Shown in pieces: positions 27,275-37,207 of a DNA stretch of 64,000 nucleotides. A model generated the notes under the pieces. That model worked only from the letters and a program-made list of their open reading frames with translations. It ran no database searches and was not told where the DNA came from. A program made the position numbers and the translations under genes. Location of the stretch: assembly GCF_009650605.1 (NCBI RefSeq), contig NZ_WAJT01000002.1:1054001-1118000 (forward strand), given 5' to 3'. Source of the stretch: Labrenzia sp. CE80. Its GTDB lineage: Bacteria; Pseudomonadota; Alphaproteobacteria; Rhizobiales; Stappiaceae. Each line of letters starts with the position of its first letter. Position 1 is the stretch's first letter.

Positions 27275-27817
27275 GTGAGTGTTGATCTTTCTTCACTGAC
27301 GTTTTTGCTGGTCGAAGACAGTGCATATATGCGTACGATCCTGCGCACGATGTTGCAGGGTTTTGGCGCGCGTCGCATTGTCGAGGCTGAAGACGGCGCG
27401 TCCGGTCTGGAAGCGATGGACCGTGCAAACCCCGATATTCTGATTATGGACTGGGTCATGCCGATCCTCGACGGCGCGGATATGGTGCGCATGATCCGCA
27501 GTCCAAACAATCCCTTCGCATATATTCCGATCATCATGGTGACGGCGCACACGGAGCGCAGCCGGATCGTTGAAGCCCGGCGGTTGGGTGTACACGAACT
27601 TCTGTCGAAGCCTATCTCGGCAAAAGCGCTCTATCAGCGTGTATCCAGTGTGGTTCTTCATCCGCGAGACTTTATCAAGACCGCGACCTACTTCGGTCCC
27701 GCGCCGCGCGAAATTCGCAATCGCCAGAAAATATGGCAGGGCGCACCCGGTGGTCCAGGTGATCCGAATGGGCCACAAGGCGGTCAGCCGAAACCTGATG
27801 TCGCAGCCATCGGATAA
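27275..27817 (+). CDS. Single-receiver response regulator with Gly/Pro-rich tail
   Basis: A 180-residue protein with one receiver domain (acidic residues in LLVEDSAYMRTIL, phosphoacceptor Asp59 in ILIMDWVMPILDG, Thr in IIMVTAHT, Lys in ELLSKPIS) and a roughly 50-residue extension ending in a Gly/Pro-rich low-complexity stretch. GTG 27275 is supported by GGAGG at 27262-27266. The PFAYIPIIMVTAHTE wording is common in CheY-like regulators of Hyphomicrobiales. No kinase gene is adjacent, so its partner is unknown. Confidence 0.88.
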   Translation: MSVDLSSLTFLLVEDSAYMRTILRTMLQGFGARRIVEAEDGASGLEAMDRANPDILIMDWVMPILDGADMVRMIRSPNNPFAYIPIIMVTAHTERSRIVEARRLGVHELLSKPISAKALYQRVSSVVLHPRDFIKTATYFGPAPREIRNRQKIWQGAPGGPGDPNGPQGGQPKPDVAAIG

Positions 27818-27872
27818 GCTACGCCTTGTGCGATACCGCACGAATTTTCAAGCTAAACTCTATTGAATGGGC

Positions 27873-28082
27873 TCAGGCCGCGCGGCTGATGGCAGGGGCT
27901 GTGAGCGGCACTTGTTGTTCGGTGGCGAGCGCCGCCACGAGAAATTCGCTCATGAGGTCCAGATCGACCGTGTAGTGCGCCAGCAGAAACTTGGAGAGTG
28001 TCTCCGGGGGCAGATGACGTAGCCCCTCGATGGCCAGATTGAAGGCTTCCAGCGTGTCGAGCGTCTTCTTCAATTCCACCAT
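27873..28082 (-). CDS. Small conserved-looking helical protein, unknown
   Basis: A 69-residue predicted cytosolic protein, mostly amphipathic helix (MVELKKTLDTLEAFNLAIEG, then LPPETLSKFLLAHYTVDLDL) with no signal or membrane segment. GGGAG lies about ten bases upstream of ATG 28082. It converges with the response regulator gene and diverges from aroQ. Composition is protein-like, but I do not recognise a family. Confidence 0.5.
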   Translation of the reverse strand: MVELKKTLDTLEAFNLAIEGLRHLPPETLSKFLLAHYTVDLDLMSEFLVAALATEQQVPLTAPAISRAA

Positions 28083-28299
28083 GCAAACTTACTCCCATGT
28101 GCCGTGATAGAATTTCTCTGATTATGGTTAAATTTGCTTAAATGAAGCGCGCGTGGGCCTCAAAGGGGAGCCTTCGTATTTGTGGCTTGATCCTCTTTCG
28201 TGTTTCCGTGCGCGAATGCACACAGGTCCTTAAATACCTGATATTATACCGGAAGAGAAAGTGGTCTTCCTGGGAAGACCGGGGAGACAGGGGAACGTC

Positions 28300-28737
28300 T
28301 TGCAAACCGTCTATATCTTGAATGGCCCAAACCTGAATCTGCTGGGAAAGCGTCAGCCGGAGATCTACGGCAAGGAAACACTTCAGGATATTGAGGTGGC
28401 CTGCAGCCAGATCGTCGAGGCCAATGGCTTGAAAGTCCGCTTTCTGCAAAGCAATGCGGAACACCAGCTGATCGATTGGATCCATGAGGCCCGGGAAGAC
28501 GCCTGCGGCATCATCATAAATCCCGCAGCCTATACGCATACGTCAGTGGCCCTTCTGGATGCGCTCAGCACTTTCGAAGGCCCGGTGTTCGAGGTGCATA
28601 TTTCCAACGTGCACAAGCGAGAGAGCTTTCGCCATCACTCCTATGTGTCTCTACGGGCTGACGGCGTCATCGCCGGCTGTGGTTCGCAGGGTTACGAGTT
28701 GGCGCTTCTGAGGCTCATTCGCCTGCTCAGCTCATGA
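28300..28737 (+). CDS. aroQ: Type II 3-dehydroquinate dehydratase
   Basis: Dehydrates 3-dehydroquinate to 3-dehydroshikimate in the shikimate pathway. The 145-residue protein has the type II signature [19 protein letters not shown] (including the catalytic Arg loop and Tyr), [18 protein letters not shown] and [19 protein letters not shown] 28300 is chosen because AGGGG sits six bases ahead and the length then matches the family; the frame is open to GTG 28261. A hairpin (GGTCTTC/GAAGACC, 28263-28280) lies just upstream of the ribosome-binding site. Confidence 0.94.
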   Translation: MQTVYILNGPNLNLLGKRQPEIYGKETLQDIEVACSQIVEANGLKVRFLQSNAEHQLIDWIHEAREDACGIIINPAAYTHTSVALLDALSTFEGPVFEVHISNVHKRESFRHHSYVSLRADGVIAGCGSQGYELALLRLIRLLSS

Positions 28738-28755
28738 TCTGGCTTGGGGCGACTG

Positions 28756-29454
28756 CTAGTAGCCGTTGCCCTTGAAGAACTCGTGAACAATCGTCTTGAA
28801 GATGATCTTGATGTCGAGAAGCGGCGAGTGACGCGCGACATAGGCAAGGTCGTAGTCCAGTCGCATCCGCGCGGCATGGGGATCCTTGGTCTCACCGCGA
28901 CAGCCGTTGACCTGCGCAAGCCCGGTGATGCCGGGCTTGATCCGGTGGCGTTGATGATAGCGCGGATCGAATTCTTCATAAGGTAGATTGGCGGCCAGCA
29001 TGCCCGGCACATGGGGGCGTGGCCCGACCAGGGACATTTCGCCCTTCAGGACATTGAACAGCTGTGGCAGCTCGTCGAAGTTGCTCTTGCGCAGAAAACG
29101 TCCGACCGGCGTGATCCGTGGATCGTCCCGTACGGTCTGCAGCCGCCCGCTTGTATCACCAAGATCAACGTACATGGATCTGAACTTGAGCGCCGTGAAG
29201 GTCGATCCATTGAGGCCGTGACGCGTCTGCCGGAAGAGAACCGGTCCGGCGCTGTTCACCTTGATCGCAACGGCAATCCCCGCCATCAGCGGCGCGAGCA
29301 ACACGATGCCAAGCACCGCCCCGACAATGTCAAACAGCCGCTTCAGACGGGCGTAGCGTCGCCCATCCGGCAAGGCGTGTGAAATTGCCATATGCGGCGT
29401 TTGGCGCTTCGCACCATTTGGCGGAGTTCTATCGACAAGTGCGACTGGAGGCAC
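28756..29454 (-). CDS. Polyprenyl-phosphate sugar-1-phosphate transferase (exopolysaccharide priming)
   Basis: A 232-residue bacterial sugar transferase (PF02397 type) with one hydrophobic segment ([24 protein letters not shown]) and the catalytic-domain motifs [50 protein letters not shown] and ITGLAQVNG. It should transfer a sugar phosphate to undecaprenyl phosphate to begin a surface polysaccharide. It is the short form, lacking the large multi-helix N-terminal domain of WcaJ-like enzymes. UDP-glucose dehydrogenase lies 116 bases upstream in the same direction, pointing to a uronic-acid-containing polymer, but no other polymer genes are present. Confidence 0.9.
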   Translation of the reverse strand: MPPVALVDRTPPNGAKRQTPHMAISHALPDGRRYARLKRLFDIVGAVLGIVLLAPLMAGIAVAIKVNSAGPVLFRQTRHGLNGSTFTALKFRSMYVDLGDTSGRLQTVRDDPRITPVGRFLRKSNFDELPQLFNVLKGEMSLVGPRPHVPGMLAANLPYEEFDPRYHQRHRIKPGITGLAQVNGCRGETKDPHAARMRLDYDLAYVARHSPLLDIKIIFKTIVHEFFKGNGY

Positions 29455-29570
29455 CCTATTTCACTCCCTCTTGTTTGAGAGGAAATGTAGCGATTTCCTA
29501 TGGTTAACCCAAGGTTAAAGCCGAAAGGTGGTTAACATCAGAGTGCCGGGTGATGCCGCGGTGCGGGCGT

Positions 29571-30878
29571 TTAATACGCCCGTCCAACGCTTGTGTATTT
29601 GAAGCCGCGTTCGATCATGTAATCGCTCTGGTAGATGTTCCTGAGGTCGATGACATTGGGTGCGGTGAGCGTCTCGCGGACCCGGTCGAGGTCGAGCGCG
29701 CGGAACTGGTCCCACTCGGTGACAATGACAACCGCATCGGCGTTTTCGATGGCGTGATAGGGCCCGTCACAGAACAGAACATCGCTCATCAGGTGCGAGG
29801 CTTCGTCCATGGAGGCGGGGTCATAGGCGCGGATCTTGGCGCCAGCCTCTTGCAGCTTGGCGACAATGTCGATGGAGGGGGCTTCGCGCATGTCGTCGGT
29901 GTTTGGCTTGAAGGCAAGGCCGAGGAGGGCGATGGTCTTGCCGCTGACGTCGCCGCCCATGTGGGCAATCACCTTGTCAGCCATCTTCTTCTTGCGTGCC
30001 GAATTCACCTCGATCACGCTGTCGACGATCTTCAGCTCCGAGCCTGCGTCCTGGCCGATCTTGGACAACGCCAGCGTGTCCTTGGGAAAACAGGAGCCAC
30101 CATAGCCGGGACCTGCATGCAGGAACTTGTTGCCGATGCGGTTGTCGAGCCCGATGCCGCGGGAGACTTCCTGCACATTGGCGCCGACCTTCTCGCAAAG
30201 GTCCGCGATCTCGTTGATGAAAGTGATCTTCACTGCCAGGAAGGCGTTGGCGGCATATTTGATCAGCTCGGACGTGCGACGCTGGGTGACGATGATCGGG
30301 GTCTCATTCAGGAACAGCGGCCGGTAGAGCTCGCGCATGACCTTGGCAGCGTCCTCGCTGTCCGTGCCCACGACCACCCGGTCCGGACGCTTGAAGTCGC
30401 TGATGGCAGCGCCTTCACGCAGGAATTCCGGATTGGAGACAACGGCAAACTTCGCGTCGGGATTGGTCTTGGCAATGATCGCCTCGACCTCATCGCCGGT
30501 GCCGACCGGCACGGTCGACTTGGTGACGACAACCGTAAAGCCATCGAGAAGCCCGGCGATCTCTTCGGACGCAGCATAGACATAGGACAGATCCGCATGG
30601 CCGTCGCCGCGGCGGGTGGGGGTGCCAACGGCAATGAAGACTGCATCCGCTTCGGCAATGGCGGTCTTCGGATCTGTGGTGAAGAACAGGCGCTCTTCAT
30701 CGACGTTCTTGGCCACCAGCTGTTGCAGGCCCGGTTCATAGATCGGGATCTCGCCACTGTTCAGGGCATCGATCTTGCTCGCATCCTTGTCGATACAAGT
30801 GACCACATGGCCGAAGTCGGCAAAACAGGCACCGGACACAAGCCCGACATAGCCGGTTCCAATCATTGCAACGCGCAT
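29571..30878 (-). CDS. UDP-glucose 6-dehydrogenase
   Basis: Oxidises UDP-glucose to UDP-glucuronate with two NAD+. The 435-residue protein starts at ATG 30878 with the Rossmann motif MIGTGYVGLVSG, has the catalytic Cys263 in GYGGSCFPKDTLAL, the lysine in KYAANAFLAVKITFINE, and the C-terminal UDP-binding domain (GLAFKPNTDDMREAPS). Standard length. It likely feeds exopolysaccharide synthesis together with the downstream sugar transferase gene. Confidence 0.95.
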   Translation of the reverse strand: MRVAMIGTGYVGLVSGACFADFGHVVTCIDKDASKIDALNSGEIPIYEPGLQQLVAKNVDEERLFFTTDPKTAIAEADAVFIAVGTPTRRGDGHADLSYVYAASEEIAGLLDGFTVVVTKSTVPVGTGDEVEAIIAKTNPDAKFAVVSNPEFLREGAAISDFKRPDRVVVGTDSEDAAKVMRELYRPLFLNETPIIVTQRRTSELIKYAANAFLAVKITFINEIADLCEKVGANVQEVSRGIGLDNRIGNKFLHAGPGYGGSCFPKDTLALSKIGQDAGSELKIVDSVIEVNSARKKKMADKVIAHMGGDVSGKTIALLGLAFKPNTDDMREAPSIDIVAKLQEAGAKIRAYDPASMDEASHLMSDVLFCDGPYHAIENADAVVIVTEWDQFRALDLDRVRETLTAPNVIDLRNIYQSDYMIERGFKYTSVGRAY

Positions 30879-31129
30879 AGTCTCATTCCGATCAACTGGG
30901 CATTTGCGGAAAGTCGCGCTCCGCAAACCGATTTTTCGTTTGGTAGATGGTTCACCCGCTAACAGTCGGATGTTGCTTTAACATGACGGCGCCACCTGTC
31001 CATAGTCACCCTAGTGATAACGACCCAGGAGCTCAGTCTCTTCGATCGCTACCCAGTTAAAAGCGTGCGCCAATAGGAAGGTGCCTAAATAGGACATCGT
31101 TCCATCGAAAAGAGGAAAATAATCCTTTT

Positions 31130-31180
31130 TGCAAATAATTCCTAATAGCATTGACATTCGATCTGCACTCAGCATATTTG
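31130..31180 (+). promoter_or_regulatory. Putative sitA promoter with adjacent palindrome
   Basis: TTGACA (31151-31156) and CATATT (31173-31178) at 16-base spacing resemble a sigma-70 promoter. An imperfect palindrome TGCAAAT...AATAGCA (31130-31150) directly abuts the -35. Its place fits a metal-responsive repressor of the Mur or MntR type, but the match is approximate. Confidence 0.4.
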
Positions 31181-31210
31181 TCTCATGACGGACACATCAG
31201 GAGTGCAGTA

Positions 31211-32122
31211 ATGAAATATGCATGGTCGAAATACGTATTGGGAGCGGCAGTGGTCGCGGGATGCGTCGCCGGCTCGTCGGCGATCGCGGACGAAAAACTC
31301 AAGGTCGTCACAACCTTTACCGTTCTGGCGGATATGGCCAAAAACGTTGCTGGAGATGCGGCCATTGTGGAGTCGGTGACAAAGCCGGGGGCCGAGATCC
31401 ACGGCTATCAACCGACGCCCAAAGACCTGATTCGCGCTCAAGATGCAGATCTGATCTTGTGGAACGGGATGAACCTTGAGCTCTGGTTCGAGCAGTTCCT
31501 CAGCAACCTCAAGGACCTTCCGTCTGCGACCTTGTCTGACGGCATTTCTCCGATTTCCATCCACGAAGGTAGTTATGAAGGCAAGCCAAACCCGCATGCG
31601 TGGATGTCGCAGGAAAACGCCCTGATCTACGTCGATAACATTCGCGACGCGATGGCGGCACAGGACCCCGATAATGCAGAGATCTACGCAGCGAACGCGG
31701 AGGCTTACAAGGCCAGAATTCGCGAGACCATCGAGCCACTGAAGCAGATGATTTCGGAAGTTCCGGAGGACCAGCGTTGGCTCGCAACTTGCGAAGGGGC
31801 CTTTTCCTACCTAGCGCGCGACTTGGGGCTCAAGGAAATCTATTTGTGGCCAATGAATGCGGATCAAACCGGAACGCCTCAACAGGTGCGCAAGGTGATC
31901 GATGAGGTTCGCGATCATGAGATCCCGGTGGTCTTCTGCGAAAGCACCGTGAACACTGATCCGGCCAAGCAGGTAGCGCGAGAAACCGGCGCGAGCTACG
32001 GTGGGGTTCTCTATGTGGACAGCCTTTCGGACCCTGATGGTCCAGTGCCGACTTATCTGGACCTGCTGCTTGTGACCACCGAAACGGTTGCGCTGGGTCT
32101 GACTGAAACGGCAAAAGAGTGA
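31211..32122 (+). CDS. sitA: Mn/Fe/Zn ABC transporter substrate-binding protein (SitA/cluster A-I)
   Basis: A 303-residue periplasmic protein with a signal peptide ending near SSAIA-DEK. Metal ligands typical of the manganese/iron SitA-MntC group are visible: His in [13 protein letters not shown], His in PNPHAWMS, a Glu in CESTVN and the late Asp in YVDSLSD. The GYQPTPKD wording and lack of a His-rich loop favour Mn/Fe over zinc. AGGAG at 31199-31203 supports ATG 31211. First gene of a four-gene transporter operon. Confidence 0.92.
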   Translation: MKYAWSKYVLGAAVVAGCVAGSSAIADEKLKVVTTFTVLADMAKNVAGDAAIVESVTKPGAEIHGYQPTPKDLIRAQDADLILWNGMNLELWFEQFLSNLKDLPSATLSDGISPISIHEGSYEGKPNPHAWMSQENALIYVDNIRDAMAAQDPDNAEIYAANAEAYKARIRETIEPLKQMISEVPEDQRWLATCEGAFSYLARDLGLKEIYLWPMNADQTGTPQQVRKVIDEVRDHEIPVVFCESTVNTDPAKQVARETGASYGGVLYVDSLSDPDGPVPTYLDLLLVTTETVALGLTETAKE

Positions 32123-32144
32123 TCTTGCTCTAGGGCAAATAGGC

Positions 32145-33119
32145 ATGGAGGCGGGGCCGGCGGCCCCGCCAGTGGACAAACGGACGCGTGTTGTGATCGG
32201 TAGCGAAGTGTTGAATGAGGGCGAAGCCGGTCTGTCGGCGAGACATGTCACGGTGACTTACCGAAATGGCGTGACGGCATTGAGTGATGCCAGTTTTACG
32301 GTGCCGCGGGGATCAATTGCCGCCCTAGTTGGCGTCAATGGGGCTGGAAAATCGACCCTTTTCAAGGCGATCATGGCGTTTCTTCCGCTGGCCGGCGGCG
32401 AGATCCGCATTCTGGGCTGGCCCGTGAAAGCGGCGCTGAAAGAGGGCATTGTTGCCTATGTGCCTCAAGCAGAGGAAGTCGATTGGTCTTTCCCAGTGCT
32501 GGTCGAGGATGTGGTCATGATGGGCCGCTATGGCCGCATGGGCTTCTTGCGCATACCCTCGGCCGCTGATCGGAAGGCTGTTGACCATGCATTGCAACGC
32601 GTTGGCATGTCCGACTTCCGAAAGCGACAGATTGGCGAGCTTTCAGGCGGTCAGCGCAAGCGCGTGTTTCTCGCCCGCGCCCTGGCCCAGGACGGGCAGG
32701 TGATTTTGCTCGACGAACCCTTTACCGGCGTGGACGTGCAGACGGAGGAGGCAATCATCAAACTCCTTCGCGAGTTGCGCGACGAGGGGCGTGTTATGCT
32801 TGTATCGACCCACAATCTCGGTTCCGTTCCCGAGTTCTGCGACCAAACGGTTTTGGTGAAGGGCACGGTGCTCAACTATGGTCCCACGGAAACCACCTTC
32901 ACTCGCGAAAATCTCGAAGTTGCCTTCGGCGGGGTGCTGAGGCATTTCGTTCTGGGCGGCGCTGACTTGCATGACGATGACGATGCCCGCGCGGTGACAA
33001 TCATCACCGACGATGAGCGGCCCGTGGTCATGTATGACGACAAGACGCGAACGCTGGCCCAGTCGGATGCGGGTCCCACGGACACTGCCGTTGCAGAGAA
33101 TGCGGAAGAGGCGTCGTGA
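32145..33119 (+). CDS. sitB: Mn/Fe ABC transporter ATP-binding protein
   Basis: A 324-residue ABC ATPase with Walker [11 protein letters not shown]-loop [13 protein letters not shown], signature [15 protein letters not shown], Walker [13 protein letters not shown] and H-loop VSTHNL. The [21 protein letters not shown] wording is typical of the SitB/MntB group. The C-terminus has an unusual acidic extension (DDDDARAV to EEAS, about 60 residues) beyond the ATPase core. Its stop overlaps the sitC start by one base. Confidence 0.93.
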   Translation: MEAGPAAPPVDKRTRVVIGSEVLNEGEAGLSARHVTVTYRNGVTALSDASFTVPRGSIAALVGVNGAGKSTLFKAIMAFLPLAGGEIRILGWPVKAALKEGIVAYVPQAEEVDWSFPVLVEDVVMMGRYGRMGFLRIPSAADRKAVDHALQRVGMSDFRKRQIGELSGGQRKRVFLARALAQDGQVILLDEPFTGVDVQTEEAIIKLLRELRDEGRVMLVSTHNLGSVPEFCDQTVLVKGTVLNYGPTETTFTRENLEVAFGGVLRHFVLGGADLHDDDDARAVTIITDDERPVVMYDDKTRTLAQSDAGPTDTAVAENAEEAS

Positions 33120-33988
33120 TGGAAACCCTGCTGCTACCTTTCAGCTACGGCTATATGACCAATGCCATGTGGGTGAGTGCGCTGGTGGGCGGCGTCTGCG
33201 CTTTTCTGTCCGCCTACTTGATGCTCAAGGGCTGGTCCCTGATTGGCGACGCGCTCAGCCATTCGATCGTGCCAGGTGTTGCCGGTGCCTACATGCTCGG
33301 GCTGCCTTTTGCGCTCGGCGCATTCCTGTCCGGCGGTCTGGCCGCCGGATCCATGCTGTTTCTCAATCAGCGCACGGGCCTTAAGGAAGATGCGATCATC
33401 GGCATCATTTTCACCAGTTTCTTCGGCCTCGGGCTGTTCATGGTGTCGGTCTCGCCGGTCCCGGTCTCGGTGAACACCATCATCATGGGAAATATCTTGG
33501 CGATCACGCCGGAGGACACACTCCAGCTTGCGATCATAGGCTTTGTCTCGCTCACCGTTCTTCTGCTCAAGTGGAAGGATCTCATGGTTGCCTTCTTCGA
33601 TGAGAACCATGCACGGTCCATCGGGCTGAAGCCGGAACGCCTGCGTTTCATCTTTTTCGTGTTGCTTTCCGCGTCCTGCGTCGCGGCCCTGCAGACGGTT
33701 GGTGCATTCCTGGTGATTGCCATGGTGGTCACGCCAGGAGCGACGGCCTACCTTTTGACCGACCGGTTTCCAAAGCTTCTGGCGATGAGTGTCGCCATCG
33801 GCGCGGTGACGAGCTTCACCGGCGCCTATCTCTCGTTCTTCCTGGATGGCGCGACCGGCGGCATCATCATCACCCTGCAGACATTGATCTTCCTGCTGGT
33901 CTTTGTCTTTGCGCCCAAGCATGGCCTGCTGGCCGCCAAGAGACGCGCTGCGCAGGCTTTGCGCGCGGCAGAAACGGGAGGCGCCTGA
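33119..33988 (+). CDS. sitC: Mn/Fe ABC transporter permease
   Basis: A 289-residue ABC-3 family permease with about eight hydrophobic helices. The family blocks LMLKGWSLIGDALSHSIVPG, IGLKPERLRFIFFVLLSASC and VGAFLVIAMVVTPGATAYLL are present. It forms the membrane pore with SitD. ATG 33119 overlaps the sitB stop codon; a GTG at 33116 is a possible alternative. Confidence 0.92.
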   Translation: METLLLPFSYGYMTNAMWVSALVGGVCAFLSAYLMLKGWSLIGDALSHSIVPGVAGAYMLGLPFALGAFLSGGLAAGSMLFLNQRTGLKEDAIIGIIFTSFFGLGLFMVSVSPVPVSVNTIIMGNILAITPEDTLQLAIIGFVSLTVLLLKWKDLMVAFFDENHARSIGLKPERLRFIFFVLLSASCVAALQTVGAFLVIAMVVTPGATAYLLTDRFPKLLAMSVAIGAVTSFTGAYLSFFLDGATGGIIITLQTLIFLLVFVFAPKHGLLAAKRRAAQALRAAETGGA

Positions 33989-34821
33989 TGGAAGATCTTC
34001 TGCTGCCGTTTCAGTTCGGCTTCATGCAAAACGCCTTTTGGGTCGCCATTCTCCTGGCTCCGCCAACGGCGATGCTTTCGTGCTTTCTGGTGCTCAAAGG
34101 CTGGTCTTTGATGGGCGATGCTGTCAGCCATGCTGTGCTGCCGGGTGTCGTCATCGCCTACATCCTCAACATACCGCTCCTGATAGGCGCGTTTTGCGCG
34201 GGCATGACATGTGCGCTGGCCACTGGCTACTTGAAAGACAACAGTCGGGTGAAACAGGACACGGTGATGGGGGTGGTTTTCTCGGGCATGTTTGGCTTCG
34301 GCATGGTGCTCTACACGAAAGTGGAGACCAACGTGCATCTGGACCATATTCTCTTCGGCAACATGCTGGGCGTCGGATCCGCTGACCTTTGGACGGCTGG
34401 ATTGGTGGGGGCTTTCGTCACCTTTGCTCTGGCCTTCAAGTGGAAGGATTTGTTGCTTCACGCCTTTGACCCGGCCCAGGCCCAGGCGTTGGGTCTGCCA
34501 GTCAAGCTCTTGCACTATGGGCTACTGTCGATCCTCTCTCTGACGATTGTCGCGACACTCAAGGCTGTCGGCCTGATTCTCGCCATCGGCCTCCTGATTG
34601 CGCCCGGAGCGATCGCATTCCTTCTGACCCGTCAGTTTCTGCCCATGATGCTGACAGCGATTGCGGTCACGCTCCTCGCAATGACAGGGGGCGTCTACGT
34701 CAGTTTCTGGATCGACAGCGCACCGGCACCGACGATCATTCTCTTTCTTACGCTGCTCTTCATCTGTGCCTTCGTCTGGCGGCAGATCCAGAATGCTCAA
34801 AGAGATAGAATAGCGGCCTGA
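33988..34821 (+). CDS. sitD: Mn/Fe ABC transporter permease
   Basis: A 277-residue ABC-3 permease paralogous to SitC, with the matching LVLKGWSLMGDAVSHAVLPG and KAVGLILAIGLLIAPGAIAFLL blocks and about eight transmembrane helices. The ATG overlaps the sitC stop by one base. Having two different permease genes after the ATPase gene is the normal sitABCD arrangement, and the pair presumably acts as a heterodimer. Confidence 0.92.
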   Translation: MEDLLLPFQFGFMQNAFWVAILLAPPTAMLSCFLVLKGWSLMGDAVSHAVLPGVVIAYILNIPLLIGAFCAGMTCALATGYLKDNSRVKQDTVMGVVFSGMFGFGMVLYTKVETNVHLDHILFGNMLGVGSADLWTAGLVGAFVTFALAFKWKDLLLHAFDPAQAQALGLPVKLLHYGLLSILSLTIVATLKAVGLILAIGLLIAPGAIAFLLTRQFLPMMLTAIAVTLLAMTGGVYVSFWIDSAPAPTIILFLTLLFICAFVWRQIQNAQRDRIAA

Positions 34822-34969
34822 CGGCCCAACGCCCCAGCATGCAAGCCAGCCCATCCAATCGCTTCTCAGGCCTCCCGCTTGGAAAGCGAAAAGCTGTTCC
34901 GAAATGACGCTGCGCCGCGAAATCGAGCTCCGCTGAGCCAACGAGTCATTGATATGCTTAGCTTGAAAA

Positions 34970-35044
34970 TGGTGCTGCCGGAGAGATTTGAACTCTCGGC
35001 CTCTCCCTTACCAAGGGAGTGCTCTACCCCTGAGCTACGGCAGC
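34970..35044 (-). tRNA. tRNA-Thr(GGT)
   Basis: On the minus strand the molecule begins GCTGCCG, pairing with CGGCAGC at the 3' end. It has a GCTC/GAGC D-arm, a CTCCC/GGGAG anticodon stem with loop TTGGTAA (anticodon GGT), a GAGAG-TTCAAAT-CTCTC T-arm, discriminator A and an encoded CCA at 34972-34970. Confidence 0.95.
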
Positions 35045-35543
35045 ATCTGGTGGCGGGCGTCTGGGATACGGTGCGGTCAGTGTGTCTGAGGCCGGTTCAT
35101 GGAAGTGTCCAGAACCCCGAAATTCCCAAGGCGCAAGTGCCTGAGTGGTTGATCTTGCCAACCGGAATGCGGGGCTTTTGCCACAGTTGGCGGTGGCGTG
35201 CAAGCGCCAAGTCACGGTTTTTAAAAATGCTTCGGCAACGCAATAGCCTGTCCTTAGCGGTGATGTGCCTCCCGCGATGCAAAGCCGGCAATTTGCTTGA
35301 GGTTTCCGGGCGTCTTTGACGGGCGTAGGCTTTCTCGAAGGGCGACTTTCCCGCCTGTGGAAAGAGCGATGTGAAGGTGGGCCGAGCGTTGAGTCGGTCA
35401 GCACCTCGGGTAAACCACAATGAGTTATCATCGCCTTGCCAGGAGCGGTCTCCTCCGTCGGTCTCGTGACAGGTGCATCTTGTCATCGGCCGGTATTCAA
35501 TGGAAAACAGGACCCGGGACCGACGTGATGAGGTGTAGGGAAA
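35045..35543. other. 500-base gap between tRNA-Thr and the small Lys/Arg-rich protein gene
   Basis: Short frames exist on both strands, but none has a convincing ribosome-binding site or recognisable protein. I see no integrase remnant or repeat of the tRNA end here. It probably contains the promoters of the tRNA (leftward) and of the small basic protein gene (rightward). Confidence 0.4.
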
Positions 35544-35738
35544 ATGACTGCTGACAAGTCAGGGAACGCGGATACAGCCAATCCCGGGGCAGAGACCTCC
35601 GAGGGAGCCGGCAAGGCCGCGCCGAAAAAGCCCAGGGAGTCCAAGGAAGATCGTTTGGCTCAGGCCTTGAGAGCGAACCTGCGCCGGCGAAAGTCCGCCG
35701 CCAAGGCGCGCAAGAGCGATGGCAGCGCCGAGGAATAG
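35544..35738 (+). CDS. Small Lys/Arg-rich hypothetical protein upstream of murA
   Basis: A 64-residue hydrophilic protein: disordered Gly/Ala/Thr-rich N-terminus, then a strongly basic segment KKPRESKEDRLAQALRANLR followed by RRKSAAKARKS. AGGGAA precedes ATG 35544 at good spacing. Small proteins with this wording are commonly found beside murA in Hyphomicrobiales. Function unknown; the charge suggests nucleic-acid or ribosome contact, which is inference. Confidence 0.8.
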   Translation: MTADKSGNADTANPGAETSEGAGKAAPKKPRESKEDRLAQALRANLRRRKSAAKARKSDGSAEE

Positions 35739-35915
35739 AAACAGATCCATCGGTTCCCGACGCGTGGCTCACTAGATTTTCAGGGGACGGCCGCCTCAAG
35801 TTAACCCCCTTGTTGCCTTGCATGGGCCACATCGAGCGTGTAGATGCCGGGTTTCTAGGATTTTTCGCGCCACGCGGTCAGCTTTCCGGCGCATATCGAT
35901 CATCAGGGTGGGACC

Positions 35916-37205
35916 ATGGACAGCATTAAGGTCGTCGGCGGCGCAGAGCTCAACGGCATCATTCCGATTTCCGGCGCCAAGAACGCCGCTCTGCCTTTGA
36001 TGATTGCATCGCTGCTGACCGACGAGACCCTGACACTATCCAATGTCCCGCGCCTGCGTGATGTTGCCCAGCTGACCCAGATCCTGTCCAATCATGGCGT
36101 CGATTATTCGGTCAATGGCAAGCGCAACGGCCAGGATGAGCTGGAAGGTCAGACGCTTCACCTGACCGCCCGCGAGATTGTCGACACCACGGCGCCCTAT
36201 GAGCTCGTCTCAAAGATGCGCGCCAGTTTTTGGGTTGTCGGGCCGCTTGTGGCCCGCATGCATGAAGCGCGGGTGTCGCTCCCCGGCGGCTGCGCGATCG
36301 GCACGCGTCCGGTTGATTTCTTTATTGATGGACTGGCAGCGCTTGGTGCCGACATCGAGATCGAGGGCGGCTATGTGGTCGTCAAGGCCCCCGGTGGCCT
36401 CAAGGGCAATCGGGTCGAGTTTCCCAAGGTCTCTGTCGGTGCGACCCATACCATCATGATGGCGGCAACTCTGGCCGAAGGTGAAACCGAGATCGTCAAT
36501 GCTGCATGTGAGCCCGAAGTGGCCGATCTTGCCGCTTGCCTGAACGCCATGGGTGCGCAGATCGAGGGGGCGGGCACCTCAACCATCAGAATACAGGGCG
36601 TCAAGCGTCTGCATGGTGCCCACCATGCCGTCGTGGCCGACCGGATCGAGACCGGCACCTATGCAATGGCAGTCGCCATGACCGGTGGCGATGTGCTCCT
36701 GAAGGGCGCACGCGCCGATCTTCTGGAGAATGCCCTGGATATTCTGCGCCAGACCGGCGCGGAGATCACCGAGACCGGTGAGGGGCTCAAGGTCTATCGC
36801 AACGGCAATGGCATTCAGCCGGTCGACGTGACAACCGAGCCGTTCCCGGGCTTTCCGACCGATCTCCAGGCCCAGTTTATGGCGCTGATGACCAAGGCCG
36901 GCGGGCAGAGCCGGATTACAGAGACGATTTTTGAAAACCGCTTCATGCACGTGCAGGAGCTGGCACGGCTGGGTGCCCAGATCAGCATCGACGGACGCAC
37001 CGCCGTCATTGATGGCGTGGGCACGTTGCGTGGTGCGCCGGTCATGGCGACCGACTTGCGCGCATCTGTCTCCCTGGTGATCGCCGGACTGGCTGCGGAA
37101 GGTGAAACCACGGTCAACCGGGTCTATCACCTCGACCGTGGCTTTGAGCGGTTGGAAGACAAGCTGACCCGCTGCGGCGCGCAGATCGAACGCGTCTCTG
37201 GCTGA
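35916..37205 (+). CDS. murA: UDP-N-acetylglucosamine 1-carboxyvinyltransferase
   Basis: Transfers enolpyruvate from PEP to UDP-GlcNAc, the first committed step of peptidoglycan synthesis. The 429-residue protein contains [29 protein letters not shown] and the loop [14 protein letters not shown] with the PEP-loop cysteine Cys126 (Cys115 in E. coli), so a fosfomycin-sensitive form is expected. AGGGTGGG ahead of ATG 35916. It opens the conserved housekeeping block that runs to yacG. Confidence 0.97.
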   Translation: MDSIKVVGGAELNGIIPISGAKNAALPLMIASLLTDETLTLSNVPRLRDVAQLTQILSNHGVDYSVNGKRNGQDELEGQTLHLTAREIVDTTAPYELVSKMRASFWVVGPLVARMHEARVSLPGGCAIGTRPVDFFIDGLAALGADIEIEGGYVVVKAPGGLKGNRVEFPKVSVGATHTIMMAATLAEGETEIVNAACEPEVADLAACLNAMGAQIEGAGTSTIRIQGVKRLHGAHHAVVADRIETGTYAMAVAMTGGDVLLKGARADLLENALDILRQTGAEITETGEGLKVYRNGNGIQPVDVTTEPFPGFPTDLQAQFMALMTKAGGQSRITETIFENRFMHVQELARLGAQISIDGRTAVIDGVGTLRGAPVMATDLRASVSLVIAGLAAEGETTVNRVYHLDRGFERLEDKLTRCGAQIERVSG

Positions 37206-37207
37206 CG

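Noticed and set aside
29550..30962. 470-codon frame antisense to UDP-glucose dehydrogenase
   Set aside because: High-GC shadow frame; the opposite strand encodes a complete enzyme with all motifs.
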